Source: Chryseobacterium camelliae
GTDB taxonomy: Bacteria; Bacteroidota; Bacteroidia; Flavobacteriales; Weeksellaceae
DNA length: 64,000 nt
Assembly (NCBI RefSeq): GCF_002770595.1
Contig: NZ_CP022986.1
Coordinates: 3,782,001-3,846,000 of the forward strand
Direction of reading: 5' to 3'
Under the pieces are notes generated by a model. It searched no databases. It was not told the DNA's origin and saw only the letters and a list, made by a program, of their open reading frames with translations. Positions 24,945 through 35,093 of this stretch are shown in pieces (position 1 is the stretch's first letter; each line of letters starts with the position of its first letter). The position numbers and the translations under genes are program-made.

Positions 24945-26228
24945 ATGAAATATCAGAGAAGTTCAGCTTTATTCGATGAAGCGTACCAATACATTCCCGG
25001 GGGGGTCAATTCTCCGGTCCGCGCCTTCAAATCCGTTGGGGGAGTGCCGGTTTTTATGAAATCTGCCAAAGGTGCTTACCTTACCGATGCGGATGACAAT
25101 GCCTATATTGATTACATCAATTCCTGGGGACCTGCTATTTTAGGTCACACCCATCCTGAAGTGCTGGAAGAACTGAAGATACAGGCCGAGAAAGGTTTTT
25201 CATTCGGTGCACCTACGGAGCTGGAAACGGAAATTGCAAAATTCATTGTAGAGAACGTACCGAATATAGACCAGATCAGAATGGTTTCTTCAGGGACCGA
25301 AGCCTGCATGAGTGCCATCAGGCTGGCAAGAGGCTATACGGGAAGGGAAAAAATCGTCAAGTTTGAAGGCTGTTACCACGGGCATTCAGACTCATTCCTG
25401 ATCAAGGCCGGAAGCGGTGCTGCCACATTCGGGAACCCGAATTCACCGGGGGTTACCCGAGGAACGGCTAAGGATACTCTCTTGGCAAGGTACAACGATT
25501 TTGAGCAGGTACAGGATCTCTTCCGCCATAACCAGGGTGAAATTGCCGCGGTTATCATTGAACCGGTAGCCGGAAATATGGGCTGCGTGCTTCCTGAGAA
25601 TGAATTCCTCCAGAACCTGAGAAAGATTTGCGATGAAAATGGCGCTTTACTGATCTTTGATGAAGTGATGACCGGCTTCAGGCTGGCTTTCGGAGGGGCA
25701 CAGGAATTATTCGGCGTTAAGGCTGACCTGGTAACATATGGGAAAGTAATCGGCGGCGGGCTTCCGGTAGGCGCTTTTGCCGGACGCAACGAAATTATGG
25801 ATTGTCTTGCTCCGAAAGGAGCCGTGTACCAGGCCGGAACCTTAAGCGGCAGCCCGCTGGCTATGCGGGCAGGGCTGAAAACACTTCAGATCATCAAAAA
25901 TGACCCTGAATTTTTCTCCAGGCTGGCTAAGACTACGGAAACCCTGGATTTTGAGATCGGAAAGATCCTGAATGAAAAAGGCATTGCCCACAGGATCAAC
26001 CGTAAGGGTTCCATGATGTCGGTTTTCTTCCACATTAACCGTGTGTCCAATTTTGACGAAGCACAGGAAGCCAACCATTCCCTTTTCAATAATTTCTTCC
26101 ACCAGATGCTGCAGAACGGGATTTACCTTCCTCCAAGCGGGTATGAAACCTATTTTATCAGCGACGCGATCAAAGACCGTGAACTGGATATGACGCTGGA
26201 AGCAGTGAGGAAGTTTGAATATTCTTAA
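24945..26228 (+). CDS. hemL: glutamate-1-semialdehyde 2,1-aminomutase
   Basis: A 427-residue PLP aminomutase that makes 5-aminolevulinate for haem by the C5 route. Family marks are [16 protein letters not shown] at the start, [15 protein letters not shown] near 110, the Lys-containing [18 protein letters not shown] near 265 and [13 protein letters not shown] near 297. The length is normal. It is monocistronic, with a strong terminator 41 bases past the stop. The 133 bases ahead contain a degenerate GGCTGAAGCC palindrome. Confidence 0.95.
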   Translation: MKYQRSSALFDEAYQYIPGGVNSPVRAFKSVGGVPVFMKSAKGAYLTDADDNAYIDYINSWGPAILGHTHPEVLEELKIQAEKGFSFGAPTELETEIAKFIVENVPNIDQIRMVSSGTEACMSAIRLARGYTGREKIVKFEGCYHGHSDSFLIKAGSGAATFGNPNSPGVTRGTAKDTLLARYNDFEQVQDLFRHNQGEIAAVIIEPVAGNMGCVLPENEFLQNLRKICDENGALLIFDEVMTGFRLAFGGAQELFGVKADLVTYGKVIGGGLPVGAFAGRNEIMDCLAPKGAVYQAGTLSGSPLAMRAGLKTLQIIKNDPEFFSRLAKTTETLDFEIGKILNEKGIAHRINRKGSMMSVFFHINRVSNFDEAQEANHSLFNNFFHQMLQNGIYLPPSGYETYFISDAIKDRELDMTLEAVRKFEYS

Positions 26229-26269
26229 AGAATAATGGATAATTACGTCTCTTTAATCACCATCAGATA

Positions 26270-26302
26270 AAAATCCCCCGGAATAACATTCCGGGGGATT
26301 TC
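26270..26302. terminator. bidirectional terminator
   Basis: AAATCCCCCGGAAT and ATTCCGGGGGATTT form a 14-bp stem between convergent genes. Confidence 0.88.
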
Positions 26303-26325
26303 GATATGAAGAAAACTAACTATTG

Positions 26326-27549
26326 TTATTGTAATCCTGCTAAAAGATTGACTCCATTTACGGTTGCCCAGGCTCCCGGTGTTAAGGATACTTTGGTTAC
26401 GGTTGTCGCATTGGTAAATGTTTTAGCACCATTCGGCGTGAAGGCATATCCCCAAACTCCTGCATTGTCAGAATTCAGGTACGTCATAGGAGAAACCACA
26501 ACTTTATTGTTGTTTACCTGGCTGTTTTCAGTAGCAGCATCCTGGATTAAAACGGCATATGCTTTCTGGGTTCCGATATTTTTATACCCGCTGATATACA
26601 CATTGGAGAAAATCCCTGTTCCCTGCTTTTTAAACTGAATCGCGGAAATTTCAGGTGAATTCGTGGTTTCAGGATTGGTATTGGCATCTCTGATCAGGGT
26701 AATGTTAGAGATCTTAGGAGCCGTATTATCTACGTTGCTTGAAGATTCGATCTCCATCCCGAAGTTTCCAACTCCTGTCTGGAATGCATACCAGTTGGTG
26801 TTGTTCTGCCCGCTCCATGCATCCTGCCAGTCGAAAGAATCGTCATAATTTCCGTAAGAAACGATATTTTTAGCACTTACCGTCCCTCCGAAGAATTCAT
26901 ATCCGTCATCAGTACCTTTATAAGTGACAAGGTTTTCCAGGACAGTTCCGGCACCTACGGCATAAAACGTCATAGAGTTGGTTTCTGAAGTACCGTCACC
27001 TATCTTTTTACCTGCATATTCCACACGCACGAATTTCATGGTTCCGGAATTGGAATTGGCATCGCTACCTCCGTAGTATACGTTGTTACCATCTTCAGAT
27101 AAGGCCTGTGTATTCCCGTTAAGTGCTTTGATAGGTGCATTACCGTACAACGTAATACCACCCCAGTCTCCAGGAGTTTTGCTGGAAGTTGTGAATACGA
27201 TAGGTTCAGAAGCTGTTCCTACAGCATTGATTTTACCGTCCTGAAGAACAACCAGGCTGCTGGTCTTTGTGGTTACTACATTAAAGGTAGCTCCTGCTTC
27301 TATGGTAATGGTAGCATTATTGGTTACTTTAACAATCCCGTCCAGCGTGTAGTTCCCTTTTTTGATCAGCAGGTCTTTGCTAATGGTACCTGATAATGTT
27401 CCGCTTCCGCTTAATACACTTTCAGTTGTTCCGGGTGTAGTAACACTTGTTCCTTCTCCTAATCCGTCATTAACTTCAATGGTACATGAATGTAAGGCTA
27501 ATGTTAACACAGCGGTTAACGCTACTAGTGATAAAATTCGTTTTTTCAT
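26326..27549 (-). CDS. beta-helix surface lipoprotein
   Basis: A 407-residue lipoprotein (lipobox LALHSC) whose body is a right-handed beta-helix-like repeat with many N/T/G turns ([41 protein letters not shown]). [11 protein letters not shown] motif recurs in this protein type. It follows a TonB receptor gene by 30 bases on the same strand, so it is probably the receptor's surface partner. Neighbouring PhoB/PhoR-like genes hint at phosphate starvation, but this is inferred. The ligand is unknown. Confidence 0.72.
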   Translation of the reverse strand: MKKRILSLVALTAVLTLALHSCTIEVNDGLGEGTSVTTPGTTESVLSGSGTLSGTISKDLLIKKGNYTLDGIVKVTNNATITIEAGATFNVVTTKTSSLVVLQDGKINAVGTASEPIVFTTSSKTPGDWGGITLYGNAPIKALNGNTQALSEDGNNVYYGGSDANSNSGTMKFVRVEYAGKKIGDGTSETNSMTFYAVGAGTVLENLVTYKGTDDGYEFFGGTVSAKNIVSYGNYDDSFDWQDAWSGQNNTNWYAFQTGVGNFGMEIESSSNVDNTAPKISNITLIRDANTNPETTNSPEISAIQFKKQGTGIFSNVYISGYKNIGTQKAYAVLIQDAATENSQVNNNKVVVSPMTYLNSDNAGVWGYAFTPNGAKTFTNATTVTKVSLTPGAWATVNGVNLLAGLQ

Positions 27550-27579
27550 TTTTATACTTATTTTTTTATTTATAAATGG

Positions 27580-30207
27580 TTAGAATGTGTACCCTACGGT
27601 AAGATTGAAATTAACTCCTCTGAAATAGTCAGTATACGTATACACTCCTTTGGTGTCCACATCATGGTAGCTCTTATCACCCAGAAGTATTTTATACTTG
27701 CTGTTGAACATATTCTGTACGGCAAATTTCACATTCCAGTTTCTGGTCAACTGGTCCTGATATACGAAATCTAACTGCGAGAACGGCTTTTCATAGAAAT
27801 TATCGGATCCTGATGTTCCTACAGCATATATTTTAGATCCGGAAACATTATACACCAAAGAGAGGGTTCTGGTCAGGCTGTTTTTCTTTTTGATTTCGTA
27901 CTTAAGGTCGGCATTGATCGTATAAGGTGCAGCACCCTGAAGACCTCTTTTGTGAAGCTGGTCGTTGGTATATCCCTGAGGCCTTTCCAGTAATAATTGA
28001 TCTTCGCTTCTGTCTACGTTGGAATACATAAATGTGGCATTGGCTCCGAACATGAAATTGCTGAGGCTTTCAGAAATCCTGCCCAGGCTGATGATCCCTT
28101 CAAGTTCCACCCCTGCCAGCTGTGCTCTCTTGGCGTTCAGGAATGATACGGTGATCCCGTTGGCATCACCGGAAGTGATGAAAGAACGTTCGATAGCTTT
28201 ATCGATCCTTTTGGCAAATAAATTCACAGAGAAAAGCTCTTTGTTGGTAGGGTAGTATTCCCACTTCAGGTCAAAGTTGTAATTTTCACTGTTTTCGATA
28301 TCAGCATTACCTTTAATGGTTTCATTATCCGGATTGATATAGCTGATAGGCATTCTCTCAATAAGGACAGGTCTGGTGATGGTCTTACTGAATGAGAACC
28401 TCACGTTATGCTTATTGTTAAGCGCTTTTTTGATCGCGATAGATGGTAAAAACAGGTTTCTGTTTTTAATGATATTGTCTTTTTTATCGGAGCTTTGCTG
28501 CGAATAACGGATCAGCGTGATATCATTCTCATATCTTCCTCCTAACAGGATGTCCCAGGATTCGGAAGGTTTATAATTTAAATTAACATACCCGGCATTC
28601 ACAAACTGGTACATCATGGATAAGAACTGGGATGCATCAGATCCTTCCTGAAAAGAGAGGTCTCCGTTCATGATGGAATTGTTGAAGGTGGATTGCGGAG
28701 TATCTTTATCAATAATGTGCTCTCTGTTGGCAATGTTATTGGCTACTCCGAAGATGAATCTGTACGAGTTCTTTCTCAGGTCCGCAAAACCATTGTATCC
28801 TACGGATAACTGGATCGGGTAATCTTTTTTATCTCCTTTTTCACCCAGGAAAACAGAATATTCTCCATAGGCAGAACCGTAGAATCTTGAATTTACATCA
28901 AGGTACTGGCGGATCAGGTTGTTGGCCCCGTAAGCAAGATACAGTTTATCTTCTGGTAAAATATTGTTGTTGGCATCCCTGCGGCTACCTTCAATGATTT
29001 TTCTGTCCGGCTGCTGATAATTGTTGATCACATAACTTCCTCCGGCTTTAACCTGATGTCTGTCACCGATCTTTTGTGAGGCAGTAAGCTGAAGGTCCAG
29101 GAACCTTGACAGGTCCAGCTGGTTCGTACGGAAAAATCCTAGATCTTTATTCTGTACCTGATTGTTCTTATACCCGTAATAATCTTCGATGATATTATTG
29201 GTGCTCTGTAAGTACATGGCGTTTAAATTAACATTCGTGCCTCTGTTCTTATAAGCAAGTCCAAGGAGTGTGGAAGACTCTGTTTCGTAATTATACTGTT
29301 TTCTTAAAAGGTCATTGTTCAGAACAATGACATTCCCGAAATCTTTGAACTGATTTTTAGCCCCTTCACGGAAAGAAAACTTAGTTCCCTGGTTCAGGGA
29401 GAATAAAACAGCCATATTACCGGTTTCACCCATCTTCATTTTCTGAGCGGTGGTAAATCCTATGCTGGAGTTAGGAACCGGTCTGATGTTATCAACATTC
29501 CAGGAATCTTTAAATGAATTGATCGATTCGTTAGCAGAAAATTTATAGTTGCTCGGCCTTGAGTCTCTCACCTGATCCGGCAATCTCCTGTCTCTGCCGT
29601 TCAGTCCCAGATAGCCGTTCAGCCCGTCTGCCCCTTCGGCAACCTTGAAGTTATTTCTAAAGGTGCTTAAAGTATTCATGCCTACGCTGAATTCCACCTT
29701 GGTAAAAGGCTTGTCAATCGTAAGCGTTTCAATATCAAAGGTAGCCCCGGCAAAGTCTCCGTAAAGATTGGAGTTGAATGTTTTATAAATGTTCAGCTTG
29801 CCTACTACGTCGGTAGGGAACTGCTTTAAAGCGATAATTTTCTGGAATGGGTTGTTGGATGGAGAACCCAGTCCGTTAATAAGCAGGTAATTGTACCGTT
29901 CCTCAAGCCCTCTTACGAAAAGCCCTCTTCCTTCTACGGTGGTGATACCGGTAACTTTGGTAAGCCCCTGCTCTACATTGGAAATCCCTTTTCTGGAAAT
30001 CTCCTCTGCACTTACGGCCTGTTTCTGGATAATGGCTTTCTTCTGCTCACCTAATACGGCGGTTTCAGTTTTCCTGTTGCTGTTACCCTGGATGATAACA
30101 CCTTCAATCTTCTTTTCTTTCCCAACGGTGTCTCTTTTTATTTCCTGAGCATAAAATACGGATCCGGTCAGGAATATGACCGCAACACTAAGATTGCTAA
30201 TTTTCAT
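27580..30207 (-). CDS. TonB-dependent outer-membrane receptor
   Basis: An 875-residue receptor: signal peptide (ending FYAQ), a plug of about 130 residues (VEGRGLFVRGLEERYNYLLI, then DFAGATFDIETL), and a long barrel with aromatic terminal strand FNLTVGYTF. It lacks a carboxypeptidase-like extension and a SusD partner, so it is not a polysaccharide-utilisation receptor of the classic kind. It forms a two-gene unit with the beta-helix lipoprotein and is divergent from a PhoB/PhoR-like pair, which suggests uptake of a phosphorus compound. A near-consensus TTTCTTTG box is on the minus strand at 30242-30249. Substrate is unproven. Confidence 0.88.
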   Translation of the reverse strand: MKISNLSVAVIFLTGSVFYAQEIKRDTVGKEKKIEGVIIQGNSNRKTETAVLGEQKKAIIQKQAVSAEEISRKGISNVEQGLTKVTGITTVEGRGLFVRGLEERYNYLLINGLGSPSNNPFQKIIALKQFPTDVVGKLNIYKTFNSNLYGDFAGATFDIETLTIDKPFTKVEFSVGMNTLSTFRNNFKVAEGADGLNGYLGLNGRDRRLPDQVRDSRPSNYKFSANESINSFKDSWNVDNIRPVPNSSIGFTTAQKMKMGETGNMAVLFSLNQGTKFSFREGAKNQFKDFGNVIVLNNDLLRKQYNYETESSTLLGLAYKNRGTNVNLNAMYLQSTNNIIEDYYGYKNNQVQNKDLGFFRTNQLDLSRFLDLQLTASQKIGDRHQVKAGGSYVINNYQQPDRKIIEGSRRDANNNILPEDKLYLAYGANNLIRQYLDVNSRFYGSAYGEYSVFLGEKGDKKDYPIQLSVGYNGFADLRKNSYRFIFGVANNIANREHIIDKDTPQSTFNNSIMNGDLSFQEGSDASQFLSMMYQFVNAGYVNLNYKPSESWDILLGGRYENDITLIRYSQQSSDKKDNIIKNRNLFLPSIAIKKALNNKHNVRFSFSKTITRPVLIERMPISYINPDNETIKGNADIENSENYNFDLKWEYYPTNKELFSVNLFAKRIDKAIERSFITSGDANGITVSFLNAKRAQLAGVELEGIISLGRISESLSNFMFGANATFMYSNVDRSEDQLLLERPQGYTNDQLHKRGLQGAAPYTINADLKYEIKKKNSLTRTLSLVYNVSGSKIYAVGTSGSDNFYEKPFSQLDFVYQDQLTRNWNVKFAVQNMFNSKYKILLGDKSYHDVDTKGVYTYTDYFRGVNFNLTVGYTF

Positions 30208-30377
30208 TATCTTACTTTTATTTACTAAAATTCTTTCGCTGCAAAGAAATGAAAGATTAGCAGGGGAAATGGTTTAGTAAAATTTAATTTTTTTTTAACT
30301 AAATATTAAGAAACCGGATTTATTGTTAACTTTATGTGAACGATTACCAGAGCGTTAATCTGTCATTCAAAAATCAT

Positions 30378-30385
30378 TAACTTTG
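30378..30385 (+). promoter_or_regulatory. -7 box for the PhoB-like regulator
   Basis: TAACTTTG, an exact TAnnTTTG. It overlaps an in-frame TTG at 30383, which rules that codon out as start and supports ATG 30404. Confidence 0.65.
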
Positions 30386-30403
30386 GCACAGGAAAAAATA
30401 AAA

Positions 30404-31081
30404 ATGAACCAAAAGAAAATACTCTTAATAGACGACGAACTGGATATTTTAGAGATTCTGTCTTATAATTTGGAAAAAGAAGGCTACGATATTTTCACTG
30501 CTACCAATGGTAACGAAGGCATCGAAAAAGCCAAAGAAATTATTCCCGATCTTATCCTGCTGGATGTGATGATGCCCGAAAAAGACGGTATCGAAACCTG
30601 CCAGGAACTCCGCAAGATCAAAGAACTTCAGAAGACCCTTATTGTTTTTCTTTCTGCGAGGAGCGAAGAATTTTCACAGCTGGCCGGTTTCCAGGCAGGC
30701 GCCAATGATTATGTGGTGAAGCTTATCAAGCCGAAGATCCTTATTTCTAAAGTCAATGCCCTCTTGCAGCTGACTTCACAGGTTTCAGACAATGCCAAGC
30801 TTATTGAAATTGGAGACCTGGTGATTGATAAAGACAATTTCCGGGTGTCTAAAAGCGGTCAGCTATTCCTGCTGCCTAAAAAAGAATTTGATCTTTTGTA
30901 CCTGCTGGCTTCCAATACGGAAAAAGTGTTCAAGAGAGAAGAAATCCTGGAAAAAGTATGGGGCAATGATGTGATTGTCGGGGAAAGGACCATCGACGTA
31001 CACATCAGGAGGCTGAGAGAGAAATTAGGCATCAGTACGATCCAGACCCTGAAAGGAATCGGATACAAGCTTATTGTTTAA
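30404..31081 (+). CDS. OmpR/PhoB-type response regulator
   Basis: A 225-residue regulator: receiver domain (about 1-120) with acidic pair IDDE, phospho-Asp in LILLDVMMPEKDG near residue 53, and Thr/Ser switch in FLSARSEE; and a winged-helix output domain (about 130-225) ending VRRLREKLG-like text (IRRLREKLGISTIQTLKGIG). The conserved Lys of the receiver is present, but the cis-Pro that usually follows is Leu (VVKLIKPK). It is followed by a histidine kinase after 49 bases and resembles flavobacterial PhoB. Phosphate control of the divergent TonB genes is inferred from that similarity. Confidence 0.88.
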   Translation: MNQKKILLIDDELDILEILSYNLEKEGYDIFTATNGNEGIEKAKEIIPDLILLDVMMPEKDGIETCQELRKIKELQKTLIVFLSARSEEFSQLAGFQAGANDYVVKLIKPKILISKVNALLQLTSQVSDNAKLIEIGDLVIDKDNFRVSKSGQLFLLPKKEFDLLYLLASNTEKVFKREEILEKVWGNDVIVGERTIDVHIRRLREKLGISTIQTLKGIGYKLIV

Positions 31082-31130
31082 CACCTTAAAAAGGCCTACC
31101 TTTACTTTCAACCCATAAATCCTTGTAAAA

Positions 31131-32162
31131 TTGAAATTTTACAGACTTACCCTCCTCGCCTCATGTCTGCTGACACTGGTGATGTTTCTGCTCGTCATCA
31201 TTTTTGATGCCTTAAAAGATGTCTATGACCAGACCCCGTTTTTTAAGATAGGGCTTCTGATATGCCTTGTTTTTATTTTCATGGTCAATTATGTCGTACT
31301 GGAGCTGCTTTTCAGTTATTACGGAAGAAAGCAGGTGCGTGGGCTGTCCCGGATCCTGCCGCAGGAAATTGTGCATGACCAGGATGAAAACATTACCATA
31401 AAAGAGCTTGGAGAAAGGTTTTCCGATCTCAACCAGCGTAAGGTAACCGAAATTGATATGATGAAGGAGATGGAGAGTTACCGTAAAGAATATATCGGGA
31501 ATGTTTCCCATGAGCTTAAAACACCCCTGTTTTCCATTCAGGGGTACGTGGAAACCCTCAGAGAGGGTGGAGTGGATAACCTGACCATCCGAGACAAATA
31601 CCTGGAAAGAATTGATAAATCCGTTGAAAGGCTGATTGCCATTGTAACCGACCTGGATATGATCAACAGGCTGGAAGCCGGAGAGATCAACCTTACCATA
31701 TCGCGGTTCGATGTCAATATGCTGATCAAAGAAATTTTTGACCTGCTCGACCTCGAAGCGGAAAAACATAATACCACTTTACAGATCCAGACCCTGCAGC
31801 CGCAGATCCTTGTGGATGCCGACAAGCAAAAAATATCCCAGGTATTCATCAACCTCATCTCAAATGCCATCCATTATGCCAACCGCCAGGAAGCACGGGT
31901 CGTAGTAAAAACCAGTGTCCTGAAAAATAAAGTACTCATAGAAGTTATTGATAACGGGATGGGCATTAAGCCTGAGAGCCTGCCGCGTATCTTCGAGCGT
32001 TTCTACCGCGTTGAAACCAGCAGGAGCCGCAGGGAAGGAGGATCCGGCTTGGGACTTGCCATTGTAAAACATATCCTGGAGGCCCATAGTGAAAATATCA
32101 CCGTGGAAAGCGTCTATTTAGAAGGAACAAAATTTAGTTTCATGCTTGAAAAAGGGAAATGA
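31131..32162 (+). CDS. membrane histidine kinase, PhoR-like
   Basis: A 343-residue kinase with two N-terminal transmembrane segments (about 7-26 and 38-60) and almost no periplasmic sensor, as in PhoR-type kinases that sense through partner proteins. The phosphoacceptor His is in NVSHELKTPLFSIQGYVE near residue 127; the ATPase domain has N box FINLISNAIHYA, G1 VIDNGMGI, F box IFERFYR and G2 SGLGLAIVKHI. The start is TTG 31131, needed to keep the first membrane helix; no ATG is available nearby in frame. It pairs with the preceding response regulator. Confidence 0.9.
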   Translation: MKFYRLTLLASCLLTLVMFLLVIIFDALKDVYDQTPFFKIGLLICLVFIFMVNYVVLELLFSYYGRKQVRGLSRILPQEIVHDQDENITIKELGERFSDLNQRKVTEIDMMKEMESYRKEYIGNVSHELKTPLFSIQGYVETLREGGVDNLTIRDKYLERIDKSVERLIAIVTDLDMINRLEAGEINLTISRFDVNMLIKEIFDLLDLEAEKHNTTLQIQTLQPQILVDADKQKISQVFINLISNAIHYANRQEARVVVKTSVLKNKVLIEVIDNGMGIKPESLPRIFERFYRVETSRSRREGGSGLGLAIVKHILEAHSENITVESVYLEGTKFSFMLEKGK

Positions 32163-32235
32163 ATACCCTGAAAATGTATGAAAAAAAAATGTTTTAAAAA
32201 ATTCTAAAATATTTTTTGTCGAATCTCATTTATTA

Positions 32236-32243
32236 TATATTTG
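32236..32243 (+). promoter_or_regulatory. -7 box
   Basis: TATATTTG with TTTG 17 bases upstream (32215-32218), about 50 bases ahead of the pRiA4b ORF-3-like gene. Confidence 0.55.
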
Positions 32244-32294
32244 CAACAGAAATTTATCATAATAATAAAGGCAAAAAGTAACTAAAAAACTGAT

Positions 32295-32888
32295 ATGGTT
32301 TATAAAATCCGCGTAATATTAGATGCGAAAGAAGATATTTTCCGTGATATTGAGGTTAAGGGAAAACAGACGCTATGGAACTTACATTTAGGAATTAAAA
32401 GTGCCTTCAGCCTGCAGGGTGACGAGCTTTCTACTTTTAACCTGCTGGAAGATGACGGTACCATTATAAAAAGTGTTCCGTTAGAAGATATGAGCGATGA
32501 CGGAGACGGCGAGATTATGTCGGATGTGTATATCGATGAGGCCTTTGAAACGGAGGGGAATAAAGCCCAGTTTCAGTATGGTCTTCTCGATCTTTGGGAA
32601 TTTTTCTGTGAACTGGTGGAAGTGATTGAAGAAACCAAAGGCGTTAACTATCCTATCACCGTATACCGTTTTGGTAATGTTCCTCTTAAAGCTCCTGCCA
32701 AAAGCGGAATTGCCGGCGGATCCAAAAAGAAATCTGCAATGCCTTTACTGGATGATGATTTCAGCTTTGATGATGATTTCGCCGCTACAGGCAATTTTGA
32801 GGAGGATGATGACACCTTCGATGATGAAGAGGAAGATTACAACGATGACATCTTCGATGAAGAGGATGACACGGACGACGAGAAGTAA
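32295..32888 (+). CDS. plasmid pRiA4b ORF-3-like protein with acidic tail
   Basis: A 197-residue protein. The N-terminal 130 residues resemble the pRiA4b ORF-3 fold (YKIRVILDAKEDIFRDIEVK, then WNLHLGIKSAF, then FQYGLLDLWEFFCELVEV). The C-terminal 50 residues are almost entirely Asp and Glu with Phe spacers, an unstructured acidic tail. The family is frequently linked to transposons and plasmids but also occurs as a chromosomal gene in Bacteroidota, as it appears here. No function is assigned. A terminator follows. Confidence 0.75.
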   Translation: MVYKIRVILDAKEDIFRDIEVKGKQTLWNLHLGIKSAFSLQGDELSTFNLLEDDGTIIKSVPLEDMSDDGDGEIMSDVYIDEAFETEGNKAQFQYGLLDLWEFFCELVEVIEETKGVNYPITVYRFGNVPLKAPAKSGIAGGSKKKSAMPLLDDDFSFDDDFAATGNFEEDDDTFDDEEEDYNDDIFDEEDDTDDEK

Positions 32889-32924
32889 ATCTCCGATCCC
32901 GGAAAGCGGATACAATATATACAT

Positions 32925-32957
32925 CAGAATAGGTTTTCCTGTTCTGATTTTTTTATG
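32925..32957 (+). terminator. hairpin terminator
   Basis: TCAGAATAGG and CCTGTTCTGA arms (one G-T pair), TTTT loop and a TTTTTTT tail. Confidence 0.8.
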
Positions 32958-33039
32958 CCTAAACTTGTACTCCGATCATGCGCGCAACATTCCGGGGCAT
33001 TATTTTTGAATGTTTCAACCCGTCATAAATACACTCACA

Positions 33040-33582
33040 ATGAAAAACCTGAAAAAAATAGTGATTCCCGTTTCATTGGGAATTATCGGATTGGTGCTGC
33101 TGAGTTCATGCTCAGTGGGAATTCCCAAAGGAGCCACAGCCGTAAAAAATTTCGATGCAGACCGTTACCTGGGCAAGTGGTACGAAATCGCCCGGTTCGA
33201 TTACCGTTTTGAAAAAGATATGGATAATGTAACGGCTGAATACTCCAAAAATCAGGATGGTAGTATCCGTGTGCAGAACAAAGGGTACAATTATGTGAAA
33301 AAAGAATGGAAACAATCCGTTGGGGAAGCAAGGTTTGTTGATGATAAGACTGAAGCGAGACTGAAGGTTTCATTCTTCAAACCGATCTGGGCAGGCTATA
33401 ATGTTATTGAGCTTGATGATAATTACCAGTACGCCTTGGTCGTGGGAAACAACCTGAAATACATCTGGATCCTGTCCCGTACAACCACGATTCCTGAAAA
33501 TGTGCGTCAGAAATTACTGGAAAAGGCAAAAAGCATCGGATACAATACGGATGAACTGATCTGGGTAAAACATAATCAGTAA
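33040..33582 (+). CDS. bacterial lipocalin (Blc-like) lipoprotein
   Basis: A 180-residue outer-membrane lipocalin (lipobox LLSSC) that binds lipids, perhaps lysophospholipids, under envelope stress. The lipocalin motif 1 is DRYLGKWYEIARFDYRFE near residue 41, motif 3 YKYIWILSR-like text is NLKYIWILSRT near 145, and Pro-His-like end residues are absent. ATG 33040 gives a standard leader; a -7-like TATTTTTG is at 33001-33008. Followed by a terminator, it is a single-gene unit. Confidence 0.9.
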   Translation: MKNLKKIVIPVSLGIIGLVLLSSCSVGIPKGATAVKNFDADRYLGKWYEIARFDYRFEKDMDNVTAEYSKNQDGSIRVQNKGYNYVKKEWKQSVGEARFVDDKTEARLKVSFFKPIWAGYNVIELDDNYQYALVVGNNLKYIWILSRTTTIPENVRQKLLEKAKSIGYNTDELIWVKHNQ

Positions 33583-33603
33583 TACCAAGGTGATTTATAG
33601 TAA

Positions 33604-33640
33604 TAACCCTTTCGGAATTCATTTTTGAAAGGGTTTCTTA
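33604..33640 (+). terminator. hairpin terminator after the lipocalin gene
   Basis: AACCCTTTC and GAAAGGGTT arms, 13-base loop, then TTTCTTA. Confidence 0.6.
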
Positions 33641-33755
33641 TACGATAATATGTAGATTATCCTATCATTAATCCGTTGCAAATTTCCTCTGCAACATTTT
33701 GCAGATAGAGACTTTTTCACGTCATTTGTATAAGGAATTTTTCAAGAATGTTGAT

Positions 33756-35006
33756 ATGGAAAAAGCGGTTCTGATTACTATCGGGGATGAAATCCTTTCC
33801 GGAAATACGGTAGATACCAATTCTAATTTTATAGCTGCGGAGCTTAAATCCATCGGGATTAAGGTCATACAGATCCTTACGATCTCGGATGAGATTGAAA
33901 CCATAAAAGAAACCCTGAAATCAGCCTTTGAAACAGGAGACCTGGTTATAACTACCGGCGGATTGGGACCTACAAGGGATGACAAGACGAAAAAGGCCTT
34001 AGCCGAATTCTTCGATGATGAAATCGCGCTGGATGAGCCGACTTTTGAACATCTCAGGAAATACATGGAGAAACGCGGCCGTATAGAGATTCTGGAAAGA
34101 AACAGGGAGCAGGCTTTTGTCCCTAAAAAATCCACTGTTTTCCAGAACCATTACGGGACGGCTCCCTGCATGATGATGGAACAGCAGGGCAAACTCTCTT
34201 TCAGCCTTCCCGGTGTTCCGTACGAAGTAAAGCCGCTGATCAGGGATCAGATTGTTCCGTATCTTAAAGAAAGGTTCAGCCTCAACCATATTGTTTCCAG
34301 GATTGTTTCTGTAGTCGGCATTCCGGAGAGTATCCTTGCAGACACTATAGAAGGCTGGGAACTGGCGCTGCCGGCACATATTACCTTATCTTATCTTCCT
34401 GTCGGGACCCGTGTAAAGCTCAGGCTCACGGCAACAGGAGCTGTAGAAGAACTTCTCGGCATGCAGCTGGAACAGGAAATCCAGAAATTGTTCCCCATCA
34501 TCGGTGATCACATTATTGCCACTTCCGAAGATAAAATAGAGAAAATACTGGCCGAACTGCTGGATGAAAAAAGCATGACCATTTCCACGGCAGAAAGCTG
34601 CACTGGTGGAGAGCTGGCTAAAATGGTAACCTCCAATTCCGGAAGTTCCAGGTATTATATAGGAGGAGTCGTTTCCTATGCCACTGAAAAGAAAACCGAA
34701 ATCCTTAAAGTATCTCAGAAAACCATTGATGAATATACTGTGGTGAGTGCCGAGGTTGCCCGGGAAATGGCGGCGGGATGCCAGGATTTATTCGGAACCG
34801 ACATTGCCCTTTCCACCACAGGGGTTGCCGGTCCAGGAAAAGGTGAGGATGGCAAAGAAGTGGGTACGGTATTTTATACCATCAGGGTCAGGGAACGGGA
34901 GGAAACATTCCAGCTTTTCCTGCCTCATCTGGACCGGTTAGACTTTATGCATTTTGTTTCGCAAAAAATTCTCCAGGACCTTGTTTCCATGCTGATAAGT
35001 GCCTAA
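33756..35006 (+). CDS. cinA: CinA: molybdopterin-binding-like and nicotinamide-nucleotide amidase
   Basis: A 416-residue two-domain protein. The N-terminal MoaB/MogA-like domain (about 1-170) begins KAVLITIGDEILSGNTVDTN and has TTGGLGPTRDD near 65; in related enzymes it is an ADP-ribose pyrophosphatase. The C-terminal domain (about 255-416) has TAESCTGGELAKMVTSNSGS near 283, the NMN deamidase (PncC) motif that recycles NMN to NaMN. With nadE also in this window, NAD turnover is represented twice. ATG 33756 fits the family; 19 upstream codons are not conserved. Confidence 0.92.
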   Translation: MEKAVLITIGDEILSGNTVDTNSNFIAAELKSIGIKVIQILTISDEIETIKETLKSAFETGDLVITTGGLGPTRDDKTKKALAEFFDDEIALDEPTFEHLRKYMEKRGRIEILERNREQAFVPKKSTVFQNHYGTAPCMMMEQQGKLSFSLPGVPYEVKPLIRDQIVPYLKERFSLNHIVSRIVSVVGIPESILADTIEGWELALPAHITLSYLPVGTRVKLRLTATGAVEELLGMQLEQEIQKLFPIIGDHIIATSEDKIEKILAELLDEKSMTISTAESCTGGELAKMVTSNSGSSRYYIGGVVSYATEKKTEILKVSQKTIDEYTVVSAEVAREMAAGCQDLFGTDIALSTTGVAGPGKGEDGKEVGTVFYTIRVREREETFQLFLPHLDRLDFMHFVSQKILQDLVSMLISA

Positions 35007-35093
35007 AGGCCACTGTTTTTTAATTTTATTTTAATAGGTTTTACGGGGTGTTTTCATGCTTTTTGACGTTGCTTTGCATAAAGAAATCAGAAG

